A stretch of DNA of 16,117 bases from Anaerolineales bacterium UBA1429 (GTDB lineage: Bacteria > Chloroflexota > Anaerolineae > UBA1429). Positions within the stretch are counted from its first letter, which is position 1. Every line of letters starts with the position of its first letter. A program made the translations under genes and the position numbers. The DNA lies in NCBI GenBank assembly GCA_002329325.1, contig DCTX01000046.1:34699-50815 (forward strand), written 5' to 3'. Below are positions 13,459 through 16,117 of this stretch, one piece after another. The notes below the pieces were generated by a model. It saw only the letters and a program-made list of their open reading frames with translations. It was not told where the DNA came from and searched no databases.

Positions 13459-14655
13459 CTACCGCCGCTCCAGCGCCTGCGCAAGAGCAGCCCCGTAGCT
13501 TTCGGGGACGATCTCGACGGCGCTGACGGCGTCGCAGCCGTTGAAGCGGGCCAGCCGCCAGATGCCCTCGGCCAGGGCCTGGAACAGCTCGCCGCCCGGG
13601 GCGGCATCGGGCTCGAACTCGAGGCGCTGCAGAAGGAACACCGCCTCCTTGCGGTCGGCCTTGGCGTCCAGCCGGCCGATGAACCGCTCACCCCACAGAA
13701 TGGGCAGGACAAAGTAACCGTAGCGACGCTTCTCCTGCGGCACATAGCATTCGAGGCTGTACTCGAAATCGAACAGGATCTTGAGCCAGTTTCTGTGGAT
13801 CACGGCGCTATCAAAGGGCGAGAGGATGTGCAGGCGGGGCTCGTCGTCCAGGGGATCGTCGGCGCGGGCCAGGTCGTCCGGGCGGGCGTACCAGTCGCCG
13901 CGGCGCAGGCCCTCGAGGCGCAACGGCACCGCCTCGCCCGCCTCGGCCAGGTCGCGCAGCCCCTGGCCCAGCAGTATGCGGTCGCCGCCACGCCATCGTG
14001 CGTTGCCCTCGCCCGCCACGCCCAGGCTCTGCAGCGCCTCTCGGGCGAGAAAGCGCCCCAACTCCGCATCGCTGGGGCACGTAGTATCCACGTGGGAGGG
14101 CAGCACCCGCTCCGCCAGATCATAGACCCTCTGAAAGTTGCGCCGTTCGCTGACCATCAGTTCCCCTGTGGTGAACAGGTGCTCCAGGGCGCGCTTGGCA
14201 GGCTTCCACGACCACCAGCCCTTGCGCTCGAAATCGGGCGGCGCCTCGAAATCGGCAGAGCTCAACGGCCCCTCGGCGCGGATACGTTCCAGCACGGCCT
14301 CGACCACTTGCTGGCTCGAGCGCGTCCAGCCTGGCCCCGAGCGCATGCGGGGCAGACAGAAGCGATAGTGTTCCATGGGCACATAGGAGGCGGCGGGATA
14401 CCAGTACTCGAAGGCCTGGCGCAGGGGCCCCTGCACCGCATCCAGATGATCCGCCTGATAGTCGGGCTGGCGAGTCCACAGAGTGTGATGGTGGGCGCGC
14501 TCGACCACGGCGATGGTGTCGATCTGGACATAGCCCAGACGGCGGATGACGTCCGCCGTGCCGCAAGGATCTGGCGCCGGGGCCCAGGCGCCATCCAGCC
14601 CCTGGGCGCGGATCAGGAGACGCCGGGCCTGCTGGCGGGTGATCTCGGTTGGCAT
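13459..14655 (-). CDS. ycaQ: YcaQ/AlkX-like DNA glycosylase (HTH_42 winged-helix family)
   Basis: A 398-residue protein of the HTH_42 family. Its members YcaQ (AlkX) and AlkZ remove alkylated bases and unhook interstrand crosslinks. The early block QQARRLLIRAQGL (8-20) and GYVQIDTIAVVERAHHHTLW (41-60) contain the catalytic QxD form, Gln44-Ile-Asp46, which is the YcaQ/AlkX version rather than the QxQ of AlkZ. Next come WYPAASYVPMEHYRF and the tandem winged-helix features, with SFDSAVIHRNWLKILFDFEYSLECYVPQEKR-type end blocks (LSPFDSAVIHRNW). The start ATG 14655 has GGAAGGAG (14660-14667) 4 nt upstream. It may be the first gene of a run on the minus strand. Two candidate promoters in the 263-nt gap (14656-14918) drive it and the divergent abrB-like gene. 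Confidence 0.93.
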   Translation of the reverse strand: MPTEITRQQARRLLIRAQGLDGAWAPAPDPCGTADVIRRLGYVQIDTIAVVERAHHHTLWTRQPDYQADHLDAVQGPLRQAFEYWYPAASYVPMEHYRFCLPRMRSGPGWTRSSQQVVEAVLERIRAEGPLSSADFEAPPDFERKGWWSWKPAKRALEHLFTTGELMVSERRNFQRVYDLAERVLPSHVDTTCPSDAELGRFLAREALQSLGVAGEGNARWRGGDRILLGQGLRDLAEAGEAVPLRLEGLRRGDWYARPDDLARADDPLDDEPRLHILSPFDSAVIHRNWLKILFDFEYSLECYVPQEKRRYGYFVLPILWGERFIGRLDAKADRKEAVFLLQRLEFEPDAAPGGELFQALAEGIWRLARFNGCDAVSAVEIVPESYGAALAQALERR

Positions 14656-14691
14656 CTCGCTCCTTCCGATTCGAGCTCTGCTAGGTCCTGG

Positions 14692-14720
14692 ATGATACCA
14701 TGGCGGCACCCTCCTGGCCA
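14692..14720 (-). promoter_or_regulatory. Candidate promoter of the glycosylase gene
   Basis: On the minus strand TGGCCA (14720-14715, 4 of 6 matches) and TATCAT (14697-14692, 5 of 6) are 17 nt apart, and the -10 lies 37 nt before the ATG at 14655. It is an eye match in an intergenic region that must hold a promoter. Confidence 0.4.
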
Positions 14721-14851
14721 GCGCGTTGCGTCCCGCCGGGGGGCCCTGGCACGGCCGGGCGCATCTCGCATGGCGGCGGCAGGCGCGTGGCCGCTGGTGA
14801 TCCTCAGCGCCCTGCTCGCTCACGCGACGCTATGGTGGGGCCGACCACGAT

Positions 14852-14879
14852 TTGACAACGTTGACGCGCTGGCTATCGT
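14852..14879 (+). promoter_or_regulatory. Candidate promoter of the AbrB-family gene
   Basis: A perfect TTGACA (14852-14857), a 16-nt spacer and TATCGT (14874-14879, 4 of 6). The expected start is near 14886, giving a leader of about 33 nt before ATG 14919. The spacer begins with an 8-bp palindrome CAACGTTG (14856-14863) that overlaps the -35 box and could be a regulator site. Confidence 0.5.
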
Positions 14880-14918
14880 TAGGCCATTGCGCTCCAATGC
14901 CATCCCAGAAAGGCATGC

Positions 14919-16025
14919 ATGAAACAAGTACTGGCCTCGAAACGGTGGGGAATGTGGCTGGCCCTGGCCGCGGCCCTGATCGGTGTGTGGGCGGGCCGCA
15001 CCCTGAATATCCCCGGCGGGTCCTTTAGCGGCGCCATGTTGCTGACGGGCATTGTCAACCTCTGGCTCGGCTCGCTGCGCGATGCCCCCAAGTGGCTCCA
15101 GTCAGCCGCCCGCTCGATGCTGGGCCTCAGCATCGGCGCTTCGGTGACCAGCGCGACGATCCAGGCCATCGCTGGCGCTCTGGTTCCCGTGATCGTCATG
15201 ATCGTGGCGGTGACTCTGGTGGGGATCCTGGCGGCCTGGGCCATCAGCCGCTACACCCAGATGCGCCTGCCGACGGCCCTGTGCGCGGCCGCCCCTGGCG
15301 CGCTGCCCGCCATGGTTACCCTGTCGGAGGATCTGGGCGGCGAGGCCCCCGTGGTAGCCACCATGCACCTGATCCGCCTGATCAGCATCCTGCTGATCGT
15401 GCCCTCGCTGGTGTCGGTCTCCTTCACCCCGCAGGCAAGCGCGCTGAGCGCCCTGCCCGTCGCCGCGGCGGCGGAGGTGCCCTCGCCATTGCCGCCGGCA
15501 GTGGGCCTGGCGTTGCTGGTGGTGACGGGGCTGGCGGCGGGGTTCCTGGCGCGGCGGTTCAACATACCGGCGGGGGACCTGCTGGCGCCCATGTTCGTGG
15601 CCGCCCTGATGAACCCCACCTGGCTGCGAATCCCCGTGTTCCCCGAGGGGCTGCGCCTGTTCTCCCACTGGATCATCGGGATGGGCGTGGGCGTCTCGAT
15701 CAATGCCCGGGTGTTGCGCGACTTTCGCCCCTATGCCCTGGCGGGCCTGCTGATGACGGCCTTCCTGATCGCCAGCGGCTTTGCCCTGGGCTGGCTGCTC
15801 TCGGCCATCACCGAGATAGACCTGCTCACCGCCGTGCTGGGCTGTGCGCCCGGCGGCGCCACGCCGCTGATGCTCCTCTCGGGCGAGCTGGGCGCCGATG
15901 CCCAACTGGTCGCCGCCATGCACGTCTCGCGCATATTGATCCTCACCGTGCTGCTGCCGCTGCTGATCCGCGGGACCGCGCGGCGCCTGGCCCCGCGCAG
16001 GGTGGCCGAGCCGCCCGCGGCGTAG
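14919..16025 (+). CDS. AbrB-family (COG3180-type) integral membrane protein, putative transporter
   Basis: A 368-residue hydrophobic protein with about 10 membrane segments, beginning MKQVLASKRWGMWLALAAAL and including NIPGGSFSGAM (30-40). It shows an internal duplication: residues 121-163 (LCAAAPGALPAMVTLSEDLG, then ATMHLIRLISILLIVP) align with 307-348 (LGCAPGGATPLMLLSGELGA, then AAMHVSRILILTVLLP). Likewise 66-80 (SMLGLSIGASV) matches 251-262 (WIIGMGVGVSIN). The two-repeat fold is that of the AbrB/ammonia-monooxygenase-like membrane family, whose substrate is not established; it is unrelated to the AbrB DNA-binding regulator. The start ATG 14919 has AGAAAGG 4-5 nt upstream. A promoter lies in the divergent gap shared with the glycosylase gene. 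No neighbour suggests a substrate. Confidence 0.92.
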   Translation: MKQVLASKRWGMWLALAAALIGVWAGRTLNIPGGSFSGAMLLTGIVNLWLGSLRDAPKWLQSAARSMLGLSIGASVTSATIQAIAGALVPVIVMIVAVTLVGILAAWAISRYTQMRLPTALCAAAPGALPAMVTLSEDLGGEAPVVATMHLIRLISILLIVPSLVSVSFTPQASALSALPVAAAAEVPSPLPPAVGLALLVVTGLAAGFLARRFNIPAGDLLAPMFVAALMNPTWLRIPVFPEGLRLFSHWIIGMGVGVSINARVLRDFRPYALAGLLMTAFLIASGFALGWLLSAITEIDLLTAVLGCAPGGATPLMLLSGELGADAQLVAAMHVSRILILTVLLPLLIRGTARRLAPRRVAEPPAA

Positions 16026-16045
16026 GAGCATCGCCCCAAGAACCG

Positions 16046-16117
16046 CCCTCACCCCCACGAACGTAACGCGCAACCGGCGCATCTGCGCCCCCGCTCCCAT
16101 TCGCATGGGAGAGGGGG
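16046..16117. repeat. Probable dispersed palindromic repeat at the window edge
   Basis: The stretch starts CCCTCACCCCC (16046-16056) and ends with CTCCCAT-TCGC-ATGGGAG (16094-16111), a perfect 7-bp stem with a 4-nt loop, followed by AGGGGG. The layout CCCTCACCCC, then CTCCC-loop-GGGAGAGGGG is a type of small intergenic palindrome that occurs in many copies in several bacterial groups. The element is cut by the window end, and copy number cannot be seen here. Confidence 0.45.
16076..16089 (+). terminator. Short hairpin downstream of the AbrB-family gene
   Basis: GGCGC-ATCT-GCGCC forms a perfect 5-bp GC stem with a 4-nt loop, about 50 nt after the stop codon. No T tract follows; it sits directly before the larger palindrome. 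Function as a terminator is only possible. Confidence 0.3.

Noticed and set aside
13392..13745. 118-residue N-terminal extension of the PNPOx-like protein
   Set aside because: It overlaps the end of the glycosylase gene in another frame. The family start MSRAVEFL has a good ribosome binding site.
14770..14922. A 50-codon plus-strand frame with a hydrophobic segment whose stop overlaps the AbrB-family start (ATGA)
   Set aside because: It has no ribosome binding site, and the best promoter (14852-14879) lies inside it, so it would not be on the predicted transcript. Kept only as a remote possibility.
1..16117. CRISPR arrays, tRNA or rRNA genes, transposases, integrases, toxin-antitoxin or defence genes
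   Set aside because: I looked for regular repeats, cloverleaf-like sequences and hallmark motifs on both strands and saw none that I can support.

Overview
The window is high-GC bacterial chromosome with tight gene packing, frequent 1-14 nt gene overlaps and GC-rich third codon positions. There is no rRNA, tRNA, CRISPR array, transposase or phage gene. Taken together, the gene style points to a Chloroflexota (Anaerolineae-like) bacterium. This is an impression from protein sequence and composition, not a proof. A complete bacillithiol pathway in a GC-rich genome shows it is not a typical low-GC Firmicute.

Left block (+ strand, 1-6907). It opens with the 3' part of mnmG (tRNA U34 modification). 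An ATGA overlap leads into a 989-residue membrane protein that joins a glycoside-hydrolase-like domain to an O-antigen ligase/polymerase-type (Wzy_C) domain. Both expected catalytic glutamates of the hydrolase domain look replaced. Next is a ferrous iron uptake operon, feoA-feoB-feoC, followed 6 nt later by a small P-loop kinase-like gene. In front of feoA lie a good sigma70-type promoter and a 20-bp palindrome (GAATTAG-N6-CTAATTC) resembling a DtxR/IdeR-type metal-responsive operator.

Middle and right block (- strand, 14655 down to 7025). Reading in transcription order: a YcaQ/AlkX-like DNA glycosylase, a pyridoxamine-phosphate-oxidase-like flavoprotein, a 289-nt gap with a long hairpin, and then a compact operon. 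That operon is metallo-beta-lactamase-fold hydrolase, SAM methyltransferase, bshC, bshB1, bshA, GNAT acetyltransferase. BshA, BshB1 and BshC together are the whole known route to bacillithiol, a low-molecular-weight thiol. The methyltransferase directly before bshC is a candidate for making N-methyl-bacillithiol, and the hydrolase and acetyltransferase may act on thiol conjugates. The two blocks converge at 6908-7024, where nested palindromes lie.

Right end (+ strand). Divergent from the glycosylase gene is an AbrB-family (COG3180-type) membrane protein with a visible internal duplication. It is followed by two hairpins at the window edge, the second of which looks like a dispersed palindromic repeat.

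The most useful leads are the six-gene bacillithiol operon with its added methyltransferase, hydrolase and acetyltransferase, the degenerate glycosidase-ligase fusion, and the metal-regulated feo promoter.
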